From contig NC_088800.1 in the NCBI RefSeq assembly GCF_011386835.1, forward strand, positions 54,713,439-54,777,438: a DNA stretch of 64,000 bases, in the 5' to 3' direction. Within the stretch, counting starts at the first letter, position 1, and each line of letters begins with the position of its first letter. This DNA is from Chrysemys picta bellii. Its lineage: Eukaryota > Chordata > Testudines > Emydidae. Position numbers and translations under genes: made by a program. The notes beneath the pieces were generated by a model, which ran no database searches, was not told where the DNA came from, and was given only the letters and a program-made list of their open reading frames with translations. This document shows positions 12,401-24,400 of the stretch, in pieces.

Positions 12401-15400
12401 AAGAGACTGCATGGTAATCAGTGTGTACTATCCACCGTACAGTTGCTTTATCAACAGAAGATGCTAATGCATCAGATGATAAACTCATTCCTGACTTTAC
12501 TCTGTATAACTCGAGATCTGTGTTCTGGTATCCAGAGTTTAGTTTTAGTGAGTATCAGACCCAGGAGTGGTGGTATTTCAGATGATCCTTTTGTGTATAA
12601 TTTTGTACTATTCCTCTTAGCAAGACAAATTAATATTTCTATATATTTCCTCAATGTTCTGATTTTTGTACCTTTTTACATCAGCTATCCCAGGCAGCAG
12701 CTAGTATTGATAACAGAGTGCCCACCCCCGGCTCAGTTGCCAGTGCCGATATCAACTCCCAGCAACTGGGACCTGATGCACCAATGCTAGAAAGCAAACC
12801 AGAGATTAAAAATGAAGAAATTGAGCCAGAGCCTTGTGAAACACAAGTGGAACCTAAGACTGAGGTAAGTGAAATTCCTTCACAGTTAATTAGCGCAATA
12901 ATATATAGGATGAGTGTGAATCAGTGAGCCAAGCTGACAAGAGAAAATATTAGTTAATGGAAAACTCTGATTTTCACTCTGGTGGAAGCCCTATGTATCG
13001 TGCTTTATTGTGTATCAGGCTACTGACACTCCAAACTTATATAGTGTCTCAAACTACAAATTCTACGTGTAGTTTCATCTCATCTCTTCCTTTCTTAAGC
13101 TGGAGGAGGATTTACAAGGATCTTGCCAAGTGAAAGAAGAAATAGATGTGGCAGAGTCGAAACAGGAGCCAATGGAGGTAGAAGAAAAGAAACTTGATAT
13201 CAAGGTAGAACCTAAAGAGGAAGAGGACAGTGGCACTAATGGCACCACTTCACAATCTACATCACCATCTCAGCCCCGTAAAAAGAGTACGTATATAAAA
13301 ATGGGAGTCCTTGCTATAATTTTTTTTGGTTTTGTCTCCTGCAGTCTTTAAGCCAACCAGGAGGTCCCTCTGTTTGCGCGTATGCACTAACACCACAAAT
13401 GGGAGGCTGAAACAATGAGTTAATGTGCTAGCCTTTTTCCTCTTGGAAAGCAGTACTCTTCTATCTTTTCTTGGATCACAAATGAAAAGTAAGGTTTTGA
13501 TGTCATCCTGATTTCCACTTAACATTACTGTCAATGATAACATCAGTTTGGCTTTTTCACAATAACCAGTCTCTGTGCAGAAGGGCCAAAGCCAGGATAG
13601 TAAGGGATTGGTTTCAGTTCAGGACCGAGGTGAATTGTAGGGTAATTACGTAGGTAGGTGTTGTATGCACGTATCTGACTTTAGCCAGTGCTATTTCATG
13701 AGGACTGAATTCACTTAGAACGTTTTCCTACAGAGGTCCTCTAAGTCCTGTGAATTCTTTCCAGGTTCTGTTTTCACTTCATCCCTGCTGTCCAAGAACT
13801 CTTGTTGTGGTGACATCCTCCAGCCAGAAGATCATGTGGAAGTAGCTCCCTCCATAACCTCTCCTTGATTTAGTCAGAAGGATTATTGATGAATCACGGG
13901 ATACACTCCTTTCCCTCAAGAGGCTGTGTGCGCAGCGTCCATATTGTCATTAGCCCTTGTTGGCCTGAGAATTAGGGACTGAACTCAGTTCCTGAATTTA
14001 ATTTTTTTACAGTTAGACTGGTATACTGGCCCTAAAACTTTTAAAAGGAAAAATACCCAGTGCAGCTGCCTTGAGAGTGCCATCACTTTAAAAGTGTGCT
14101 GGCCCAAAGCCTGTTCCACAGAAGTTTGCATGATGGTGACCACCACTCTGATCAAGTCAGTCTACAGAATTAGTGTTTTGGATATGGTTAGTTTGAACAT
14201 AGATTGTTGGTACCTATCTGCTATATTTTCCTCTCTAGTTCAAAAGGAAAAAGTAGTACTATCGTGGCTAGCATCGACTTATTGAGCGGTGCTGTGCTAT
14301 CCCACGGTTCCCGCAGTCTCCAGTGCCCATTGGAATTCTGGGTTAAGCTCCCCAATGCCTGATGGGGCAAAAACATTGTCGTGGGTGGTTTGGGGTACAC
14401 GCCATCAGTCGCCCCTCCCTCCGTGAAAGCAACGGCAGACAATCATTTCGCGCCTTTTTTCCCTGGGTTACCTGTGCAGACACCATACCACGGCAAGCAT
14501 GGAGCCCACTCAGCTCACCGTCCCTGCTGCTGTTGTGGGCAAGTCTACTGTGGGGGCTGCTGTGATCCAAGTAGCCAATGCGCAATCATTGACGTTCTGT
14601 TATCAAGGGTAGTGACTCTGGGAAATGTGCGGGCCTTTTTAGATTGTAGGTGCATCATATTCCTGTCCTTTGTCGCTGGTGAAGAAATTTTGCAGCCATA
14701 CATTCCAGTCTGGTCGGCGCTGTAACATCCCATAGCACTTCTGTGGTTGACACATGTAACAGCTCCAGGGCTCTTGCTCTTTTGCTTTGGCTGAGGTACC
14801 TTGCCCTACCAGGACCTCCAAGCATTCGACACAGAAGCACCTGCGGCAGCTGGCATTGCTACACAGCAGCAGCTCCTTGCCTTTGCAGCAGATGGTGCAG
14901 TAGGACTGGTACCCGTCCTCGTCGTACATGTAGAAGAGCTCCAGGAATCGATCCCTGCAAGTCTGTCAAAGGCCCCCCTCAAACAGCGGGTGGAATGTGG
15001 CTGGGTTTTTTCTCCCGCATGATAAACAACTGTCTTCAAGGCTCCTGTTGTTGTTTGTGACTTCGGAAACCATTTGCTCTCTGCTCTGGTCCTCCTCCAC
15101 CCGCTCCTTGCTGTTGTTGCAGAAGTTAGTCTTTAGCCACTTGGCCGGGAGTTCTGAGAACATCTTCTCTGCCCGGCTCCTAGGAATCTCCAGGGCATGG
15201 TGTACAGCTCGTCGATAGGAGACCAGCTTATTAAACGTGGAGTGGTTGAAATGCTGCCTAAAAGCCATCAAACCCACCAGCTTGTCTGCTGAAACCTCGG
15301 AGAACTTCCCATCCCCAAACCATTTCACCCAGTGCATTCTGGAGATTGCCTGATGTTTGGACGTGACTCTGTAGGAGACGATGATTGCAGGCCACCAGGA

Positions 15401-18400
15401 GAAGCCCTTGATCTTCCCCAATTCCAAAATCTTTCCCATCCTGGTATTCCACCACTTTCCCTGCAACTCTGCTCTCCTGCTCCCCAGCGATGAGCTCGGG
15501 GGATACATTCTGGTCCTCCTGGGTGCTGCTGGCAGATGTGGTACTGCTGCTCTGGGGGGACTCCTTGGAATCCTCCTCAGTGAGGTCGATCAGGGGCACC
15601 TGGACAGACATGGCCATACTCCTCTTAGAGCACCGACTGGGAGCCAGAGACTCCAGGTCATTCTCTTCAAGTTTCATCTCATGGAGATTCAGTCCTGCCT
15701 GGAATATCATGTGAGCTGGAGACGTCTGCCTCAAGCTACTCTCCCAGCCGGCAGCACCACGCGGTCGCACCCTTACCCCTTGCTCACATGGCTCATGAAG
15801 CCTGGACAATAGTAAGGAGCAGTTCAGCTATAGGCTGAACAAGTTCAGAATGGTGGTTGAATGTGCCTTTGGACATTTAAAAGCTCGCTGGCGCTGTTTG
15901 CTGACTAGATCAGACCTCAGCGCAACCAAAATTCCCATTGTTATTGCTGCTTGCTGTGTGCTCCATAATATCTGTGAGAGTAAGGGGGAGACGTTTATGG
16001 CAGAGTGGGAGGTTGAGGCAAATCGCTTCGCATCCGATTTTGAGCAGCTAGACACCAGGGCAATTAGAAGAGCACAGCAAGGCGCGCTGCGCATCAGAGA
16101 GGCTTTGAAAACCAGTTTCATGGCTGGCCAGGCTTTGGTGTGACAGTTGTGTGTGTTTCTCCTTGAAGCAAACCCGCCCCGTTTGTTGATTTTAATCCCC
16201 TGTAAGCAAACCATCCTCCCCCCCCTTCGAAATAAAGTAACTATTGTTTTGAAACCATGCATTCTTTCTTTATTAATTTAGAAAAAAAAAAAAAGATAAC
16301 CGACAAGCTAGCCTGGGTGGGGTGGGGGAGGAGGGAAGGGCAAGGCCACATTGCTTATTGTAGCCACACACATAATCAAACTGTTTGAATGACAGCCTTC
16401 TGTTGCTTGGGTCATCCTCTGCAGTGGAGTGGCTGGGTGCACGGAGCCGCCTTTTCTCCCCCGCCTTCCTGGGCATCTGGGTGAGGAGGCTATGGAACCT
16501 GGGGAGGAGGGTAGGCGGTTATACAGTGGATGCAGCGGGGGGGTGTGCTCTTGTTGGCTTTCCTGCAGCTCCAACAGACGCTTCATCTTGTACGTTTGCT
16601 CCCCATTAGCCTCAGCATCGCGTCCTGCCTCCGCTCTTCGCGCTCACTTAATTCTTTCCTGGCCTCTGCTACTGAATGCCTCCATGCATTAAGCTGTGCC
16701 ATACCAGTGCGGTAGGACTGCATGAGCTCGGAAAACATGTCATCGCAAGTGCATTTTTTTCGCCTTCTAATCTGCGATAACCTCAGGGATGGAGATGTTT
16801 CTATGCTCTACAATTCTGGGGGGACTGCATGGTCACCTGTGCTGCTGAGTTCGCCACTCTGACCAAACAGGAAATTAAATTCAAAAGTTTCCGGGGCTTT
16901 TCCTGTGTACTTGGATAGTGCATGGGAGTTCAAAGTGCTGTCCAGAGCGGTCACAGTGGAGCACTCTGGCATAGCTCCCAGAGGCCAATACTATCGATTT
17001 GCATCTGCACTACCCCAAAGTCTATTTTAAGAGCCCTTTATGTCGACAGAATGGGGTTGGTTGTGTGGACGCAGATATTTTTACATTGACCTAACGTGGC
17101 TAAATTCAACCTAACCCCGTAGTGTAGACCAGGGCTAAGAAATAAAATAAGGATTTTTTTTTTTTTTTGAGTGATGGTCCCTATTGTATTCCTCTGAGGG
17201 TTATACACATGTGTCTCTGCTTCCACACCACATCCGCCACGGCCTGGAGCATTGTCCTTGCGACCAGTTTGCCTTTCTCCAAGATAGTCAGGAAGGAGGC
17301 ACGATTCTGTTGGGGGAGGCTTGTCTGCAAAGTCCGCCAACAAGCCATAAGTAAGCAAGTCATATTTAGCTAATATGAGGGAGCTGATGACACCACAGCA
17401 TCTGAGAATGATGAAGGGAATCACTCAGTTTCCGGCGGTGCCGGTGGAGCCAGGCTAAGCAGTTCAGCCTCCAACACTGGTTCTGAACACCTACTCGATG
17501 ACTGTCAAAGAAGGGTGATGGGCACTCCTCTCATGCTGAATGGGAAGGCTCTGAAGGTGTATACTGAGGCCAGGACACCCAATAGGGCCCAAAGGAGGAT
17601 CCTTCATTTGCTGTGGTGGGTCCCGAGGAGTGGGGTACCAGTGGCTCCTTTGCTAGGGAAAGGGAAGGTACTCTCACTGAGTCAGCAGAGCCTTTGGATA
17701 GTTGTATCAACAGTATGGGAGGGGTGGACCTGTGCTACATCCAAGTCTCTGATGCCAAGAAGTCAGAGCCTGGTTCTAATGGTGGCACCACGGGAACCAC
17801 ATGAGCTGGAAGAGAGCAGGCAGGAATACTGGGTGCATTTGTTGTTGATATGGGAGGCAAAGAGGCCTGTGGTTGGAGTCCTTTATCGGGTGAAGGACTA
17901 TGACTATGGCGTCGTGGAGTTCCCATTCAGGGTCAGCCATGAACTGCCTGCTCAGAGTCTACAATCACGTTCTGAGTCCCCAGAAGATAGGCCGCTGGCG
18001 ACAGGATTTTGTGGGCGATGCACCAATCCCACAGACTAATCGTTTCTGCACAAAGCACTAGCGATCGCATGCCCCTTTGTTTGTTGATGTAATAAACAGT
18101 TGCGGTGTTCTATAGAACAAGGTTTCTTTGCGTATGCGCCCCAAGTTTCTGCCAAAGGTCATATTTCACTTTTACCTTAATCAGACGATACATTTACCTG
18201 CTTTTCTTCCCGAAGCCTTGCGCCTTAGCGGAGGAGAGCGCCTTCACTCCCTCAACGTCTGCAGGGCCTTGGCTTTCTACCTGCAGAGAATGAGATCATT
18301 CAGGAAGTCTCCCTGACTATTTATCATTATAACAGAAAGGATTAAGGGATAGGCGATATCCACTCAGAGCATTAAGTAAGTTTTGGGGTGCGTTATGCTC

Positions 18401-21400
18401 TGCTATTGGTTATTGGGACTGTCTCCACCCCTTGGTATGAGCCCACTCCACAAGAGCGTAAGCATCAATTATATCCGTGCTTCAAGATACACTGCTTATG
18501 GACATACGTAGGGCGGCCACCTGGAGTTCGGTACATACTTTTGCTTCACATTACACCTTGGAACAAGATTCTGTGATGAATGCCTCATTCCACAGAGCTG
18601 TTGTCCAGTCATCAGTTCTGTTATCTCCTCACGCACCCCTCCTCATGACTAGGTACTGCTTGTTAATCACCCTCAATGGAATACAGTATGGACCATCACT
18701 CAGAAAAGAAGAGGTGATTACTTACCTGTAACTGCAGGTACTTAGAGTTGTATGGTTCCTATTTGTATTCCAGTCCCACCCTCCTTCCCTTATGCTGTGG
18801 ATCTCTCGTGAATTGTGGTGGTGAAGGAACTGAGGGCATGGTTGGTCCGCCCTGCCCTTTATCGCCGCCTCAGACAAAACCATGAGGTGGAGCAAGGGTG
18901 CATTCACGGACCAACGGACACTACTGCTTTCAAAATCTCCAGCTCCGGACATGTGGAGCATGTGTGTTACCCTCAGTGGAATATAGATAGGGACCACTCA
19001 TCTTGAAGAACCTCCAGTTACAGGTAAGTAACAGGTACTTACTGCCATGATTCTTCTTCAGTGGATTGTTGTCCACTTCTTCACGTGAACGCTGTTGCAG
19101 GCTCTGGTGTAGAAAAACCCATCCCTCAAGCCAAAAAAACACCACCTAATTATGCTCAAAAAAGCAGCAATAAAAGTTAAATGTGAAAGTTTTAAGCCTG
19201 TTTTGTAGAGAGAACCTCATGGCTTTGTGGAAGTAGGGAAGCTAATTCAGAGTATGTGTGATCCTCCATGGAGGCCAAACGGAACTGGCAGGGTTTCAAG
19301 AGTGGCCAAGTTAAGCCCTATCTCAGTGATTGATATATCTTCTATGGACTGAAGGCAGGATGACAAGAAGGAAAAGCCCACTGTAGTAAAAAGAACAGGA
19401 GTACTTGTGGCACCTTAGAGACTAACAGATTTATTAGAGCATAAGCTTTCGTGGACTACAGCCCACTTCTTCGGATGCATACAGAGTGGAATAAATATTG
19501 AGGAGATATATATACACACATACAGAGAGCATAAACAGGTGGGAGTTGTCTTACCAACTCTGAGAGGCCAATTAAGTAAGAGAAAAAAAACTTTTGAAGT
19601 GATAATCAAGATAGCCCAGTACAGACAGTTTGATAAGAAGTGTGAGAATACTTACAAGGGGAGATAGATTCAATGTTTGTAATGGCTCAGCCATTCCCAG
19701 TCCTTATTCAATCCTTTGTTGATTGTGTCTAGTTTGCATATCAATTCCAGCTCAGCAGTCTCTCGTTGGAGTCTGTTTTTGAAGTTTTTCTGTTGTAATA
19801 TAGCCACCCGCAGGTCTGTCATTGAATGGCCAGACAGGTTAAAGTGTTCTCCCACTGGTTTTTGAGTATTATGATTCCTGATGTCCGATTTGTGTCCATT
19901 AATTCTTTTGCGTAGAGACTGTCCGGTTTGGCCAATGTACATGGCAGAGGGGCATTGCTGGCACATGATGGCATATATCACATTGGTAGATGTGCAGGTG
20001 AACGAGCCCCTGATGGTATGGCTGATGTGATTAGGTCCTATGATGATGTCACTTGAATAGATATGTGGACAGAGTTGGCATCGGGCTTTGTTACAAGGAT
20101 AGGTTCCTGGGTCAGTGGTTTTGTTCAGTGATGTGTGGTTGCTGGTGAGTATTTGCTTTAGGTTGGGGGGTTGTCTGTAAGCGAGGACAGGTCTGTCTCC
20201 CAAGATCTGTGAGAGTAAAGGATCATCTTTCAGGATAGGTTGTAGATCTCTGATGATGCGCTGGAGAGGTTTTAGTTGGGGGCTGAAGGTGACAGCTAGT
20301 GGTGTTCTGTTATTTTCTTTGTTGGGCCTGTCTTGTAGGAGGTGACTTCTGGGTACTCGTCTGGCTCTGTCAATCTGTTTTTTCACTTCAGCAGGTGGGT
20401 ATTGTAGTTTTAAGAATGCTTGACAGAGATCTTGTAGGTGCTTGTCTCTATCTGAGGGACTGGAGCAAATGCGGTTATATCTTAGAGCTTGGCTGTAGAC
20501 AATGGATCGTTTGGTGTGTCCTGGGTGGAAGCTGGAGGCATGTAGGTAAGTGTAGCGGTCAGTAGGTTTCCGGTATAGGGTGGTATTTATGTGACCATCA
20601 CTTATTAGCACAGTAGTGTCCAGGAAATGGACCGCTTGTGTGGATTGATCTAGGCTGAGGTTGATGGTGGGATGGAAATTATTGAAATCATGGTGAAATT
20701 CCTCAAGGGCTTCTTTTCCATGGGTCCAGATGATGAAGATGTCATCAATGTAGCGCAAGTAGAGTAGGGGCGTTAGGGGACGAGAGCTAAGGAAGCGTTG
20801 TTCTAAGTCAGCCATAAAAATGTTGGCATATTGCGGGGCCATGCGGGTACCCATAGCAGTGCCGCTGACTTGAAGGTATATCTTGTCCCCAAATGTGAAA
20901 TAGTTGTGGATGAGGACAAAATCACAAAGTTCAGCCACCAGGTTAGCTGTGACATTATCGGGGATACTGTTCCTGATAGCTTGTAGTCCATCTTTGTGTG
21001 GAATATTGGTGTAGAGGGCTTCTACGTCCATAGTGGCCAGGATGGTGTTTTCTGGAAGATCACTGATGGATTGTAGTTTCCTCAGGAAGTCAGTGGTGTC
21101 TCGAAGATAGCTGGGAGTGCTGGTAGCGTAGGGTCTGAGGAGAGTGTCCACATAACCAGACAAGCCTGATGTTAGGGTGCCAATGCCTGAGATGATGCGG
21201 CATCCAGGATTTCCAGGTTTATGGATCTTGGGTAGCAAATAGAATACCCCTGGTCGGGGTTCTAGGCATGTGTCTGTACAGATTTGTTCCTGTGCTTTGT
21301 CAGGGAGTTTCTTGAGCAGATGGTGTAGTTTCTTTAGGTAATCCTCAGTGGGATCAGAGGATAATGGCCTGTAGAATGTGGCGTTAGAGAGCTGTCTAGC

Positions 21401-24400
21401 AGCCTCTTGGTCATATTCCAATTTATTCATGATGATGACAGCACCTCCTTTGTCAGCCTTTTTGATTGATGTCAGGGTTGTTTCTGAGGCTGTAGATGGC
21501 GTTGTGTTCAGCATTGCTGAGGTTATGTGGCAAGTGATGTTGCTTTTCCACAATTTCAGCCTTTGCACGTTGACTGAAGCAATCTATGTAGAAATCCAGT
21601 CTGTTGTTTCGACCGTCCGGAGGAGTCCACGCAGAATCCTTTCTTTTGTAGTGCTGGTAGGGGGGATTCTGTGGGTTAGTATGCTGTTCAGAGGTATGTT
21701 GGAAATATTCTTTGAGTCGGAGACGTCGGAAGTAGGATTCTAGGTCACCGCAGAACTGTATCACATTCATGGGTCTGGAGGGACAAAAGGAGAGACCCCG
21801 AGATAGGACAGACTCTTCTGCTGGGCTAAGAGTATAGCTGGAAAGATTAACAATATTGCTGGGTGGGTTAAGGGAACTACTGTTGTGGCTGCTTGTGGTA
21901 TGTAGCAGTTTAGATAGTTTAGTGTCCTTTTTCCTTTGTAGAGAGGCAAAGTTTGTCTTGTAAATGGCTTGTCTAGTTTTTGTAAAGTCTATCCATGAGG
22001 AAGTTTGTGTGGAAGGTTGGTTTCTTATGAGAGTATCCAGTTCTGAGAGCTCATTCTTAATCTTTCCCTGTTTGCTGTATAGGATGCTGATCAGGTGGTT
22101 TCGCAGTTTCTTTGAGAGTGTGTGACACAGTCTCTCAGCATAGTCTGTGTGATATGTAGATTGTAATGGATTTTTTACCTTTAGTCCTTTTGGTATGATG
22201 TCCATCTGCTTGCATTTGGAAAGGAAGATGTCTGTCTGTATCTGTACGAGTTTTTTCATGAAGTTGATGGATTTCCACTCCATACGGCTAAATGCAGTGC
22301 CTTGCATAATGACAGGTTTCAGAGTAGCAGCCGTGTTAGTCTGTATCCGCAAAAAGAACAGGAGTACTTGTGGCACCTTAGAGACTAACAAATTTATTAG
22401 AGCATAAGCTTTCGTGGACTACAGCCCACTTCTTCGGATGCATACAGAGTGGAATAAATATTGAGGAGATATATATACACGTATACAGAGAGCATAAACA
22501 GGTGGGAGTGGTACTACTACCACTGTAGTAGTAATGAACTTAATTATGAAAGAGAAATTACCTCCCATCACTCAGGCAAATTATTGTGTAATCCACTCAG
22601 ATTAGTCTGTACATGTGTAATTTGATTAGTATACCTGGATGAGCAGCATAAGTGGATTATTCTGCACACTGCAATCATGAACCTTTTCTAATATTTAAGT
22701 TATTAAAGCAACATTATGAACCTTAATCGCTCATTACCAGTAGTTAGACACTCATGCTACAATTAATAGTTATATATTGCCAAGTGCTAGCTACTAATGG
22801 TAATATTTATTACTGGGATTTCTGGTACATAATTGCTGCATTCCAAGTTACTGTAGAGAATGCTTTAGTAATCAGATTATAAGGGAAGGAAGGAAAGAGT
22901 CTCAATAGAAACTTCTGCACGCAATTAAAGAAGCTTCACTGATTGCAGCTACAATGTTGTCACTTGATTTACTGTTTGTATTGTTAATAAAAAAAAATAA
23001 GTAAGAAAACCAGTGACAGAACAGATGGGTTGGTAAGATTCTGTATAACATTTTGTTATATGCACTTAATTGTATTTTACTCTTCCATGCTTCTTGAATG
23101 CTTAATGTAATTCCATATAAATACAAAATGAAGGTTAAGCAAAGCACTCTGAAAAAATACCGAAGTTGAGATTGTATGCAAAACCTTCCCACTGTCCATC
23201 ATGTTATATGCATTATAATATCGTCTATAATTTCAGTGTAACATTATTTCCCAATCATAACATATAAACTTTTTCCCTAAAATCTTGCAAAAACTATTAC
23301 ATGATGTAGTAACACAAATTTCATTGTCAGAATGGTCTAGAATATCTTTATTGACAAATTCTGTAATGTTTTCTCTCTAACCAAGTATTTTAATAACTTA
23401 GTCCTAGCCACGTATTATACAATTTCTTTTCAAACAGCAGCAAAGCTTCCCTTAACTGGAAATGTGAATGATTTATATATGCCAAAACATTTTAACTATT
23501 ACTCTGTTAATGGTTAGTCTGCATTAAGCTGTGGCTTATTGTGTACTTTTCATTTAAATGACTTTCATGGATTGGTTAGAATGCATGCTGGTACACAGTA
23601 CTACAAGACCTATAATTGTAGAAAAATATGGCATTTCCTGATTAAATTCTGAAGCATGCAACTGTAATGCTCTCTTAATGTAACTGCCTTTATGAAATTT
23701 CTATTTAAAATATAGATAAAAAAGAAGCTTCATTCTCCTTGTCTTTTGAAGCTCTGCTCAGATACCAAAAGTCTACCTTTGGTCAGAGACCAAGCATGGA
23801 AAATTTCAGCCCAAGTAACGGGACTTAAGGGAAGGTTAGGAGTGACTGAAAACAGCTCTCATTATAAAATGACCAAAAGTTATTTTGCAGGCTCTTCACA
23901 AAGCGTGCATTACAAATGCGGGCAACCTCTCCCATATCCATTTTCTCTGAAAATGAGGTTCTGCCCCACTTCAAATACACCATGGAAGGGAACCTTTTTT
24001 TTTTTTCTTTTGCAGGCTGAGCTTTTTCCTGTCCCTCTCTCTCCACCCCCTTCCTTCACAAAGCAAGGACAGTTTGGAATGTTTATTAATTCAAGACTGC
24101 TTGATATCTCTCCCTGGAATCTTCCTAGGTAGACTTGAAGGAGCACTTCATTTCAGCTGTTCAGAAGCCTCCCAACTAAGTTGATATCTTTCCCCACCCA
24201 ACAGGATCCTCTACTGAAAAGATTACAAGTAAATAGAGAACCAAAAATACTGTCTTCAGTAATTTCAAGGATGCTGCTCTAATCTTCTCTAAGAGTTTTC
24301 CCCTGAATGACTTCAACCAGGACTCCCTCTAAAGCAATTTACGGTTTAATGTTGGTACTTAACAGATAATTGATGATGATGATGATATAGGCAAAGGTCA

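Larger units (their letters stand above)
14260..17139. mobile_element. Harbinger (PIF) DNA transposon, internally rearranged, carrying a host gene fragment
   Basis: The right terminus (around 17110-17139, gtagtgtagaccagggc) matches the start of a turtle Harbinger family that I know. Inside are the two expected convergent genes: a DDE transposase on + (5' piece at 14499-14640, 3' piece at 15770-16143) and a Myb/SANT-type partner ORF on minus (about 16308-16830). Their polyadenylation signals meet at 16231-16236 (+) and 16269-16274 (-). Both genes have internal deletions, and the middle of the transposase is replaced by antisense DNMT3B sequence. No left terminal repeat could be identified, so the left boundary is approximate. 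Confidence 0.75.

Noticed and set aside
14381..15060. Plus-strand frames overlapping the DNMT3B fragment
   Set aside because: They are antisense shadows of the minus-strand DNMT3B sequence and show no family resemblance.
15258..15809. A 183-codon minus-strand frame that could pass for a novel gene
   Set aside because: Its start is antisense Harbinger transposase, its middle is DNMT3B-like, and its end is frame-shifted DNMT3B. It is a chimera of decayed pieces.
17515..18039. A 174-codon frame as an independent gene
   Set aside because: It lies between DIRS inverted termini in the place of gag. No host gene similarity was seen.
19389..22519. Penelope element as a retrovirus or ordinary LTR retrotransposon
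   Set aside because: It has GIY-YIG and Penelope-type reverse transcriptase, no gag, protease or integrase, and a target duplication longer than the usual 4-6 bp.
24372..24390. CRISPR-like or regulatory array
   Set aside because: Only a short (GAT)n run. No spaced repeats exist anywhere in the window, and the sequence is eukaryotic.
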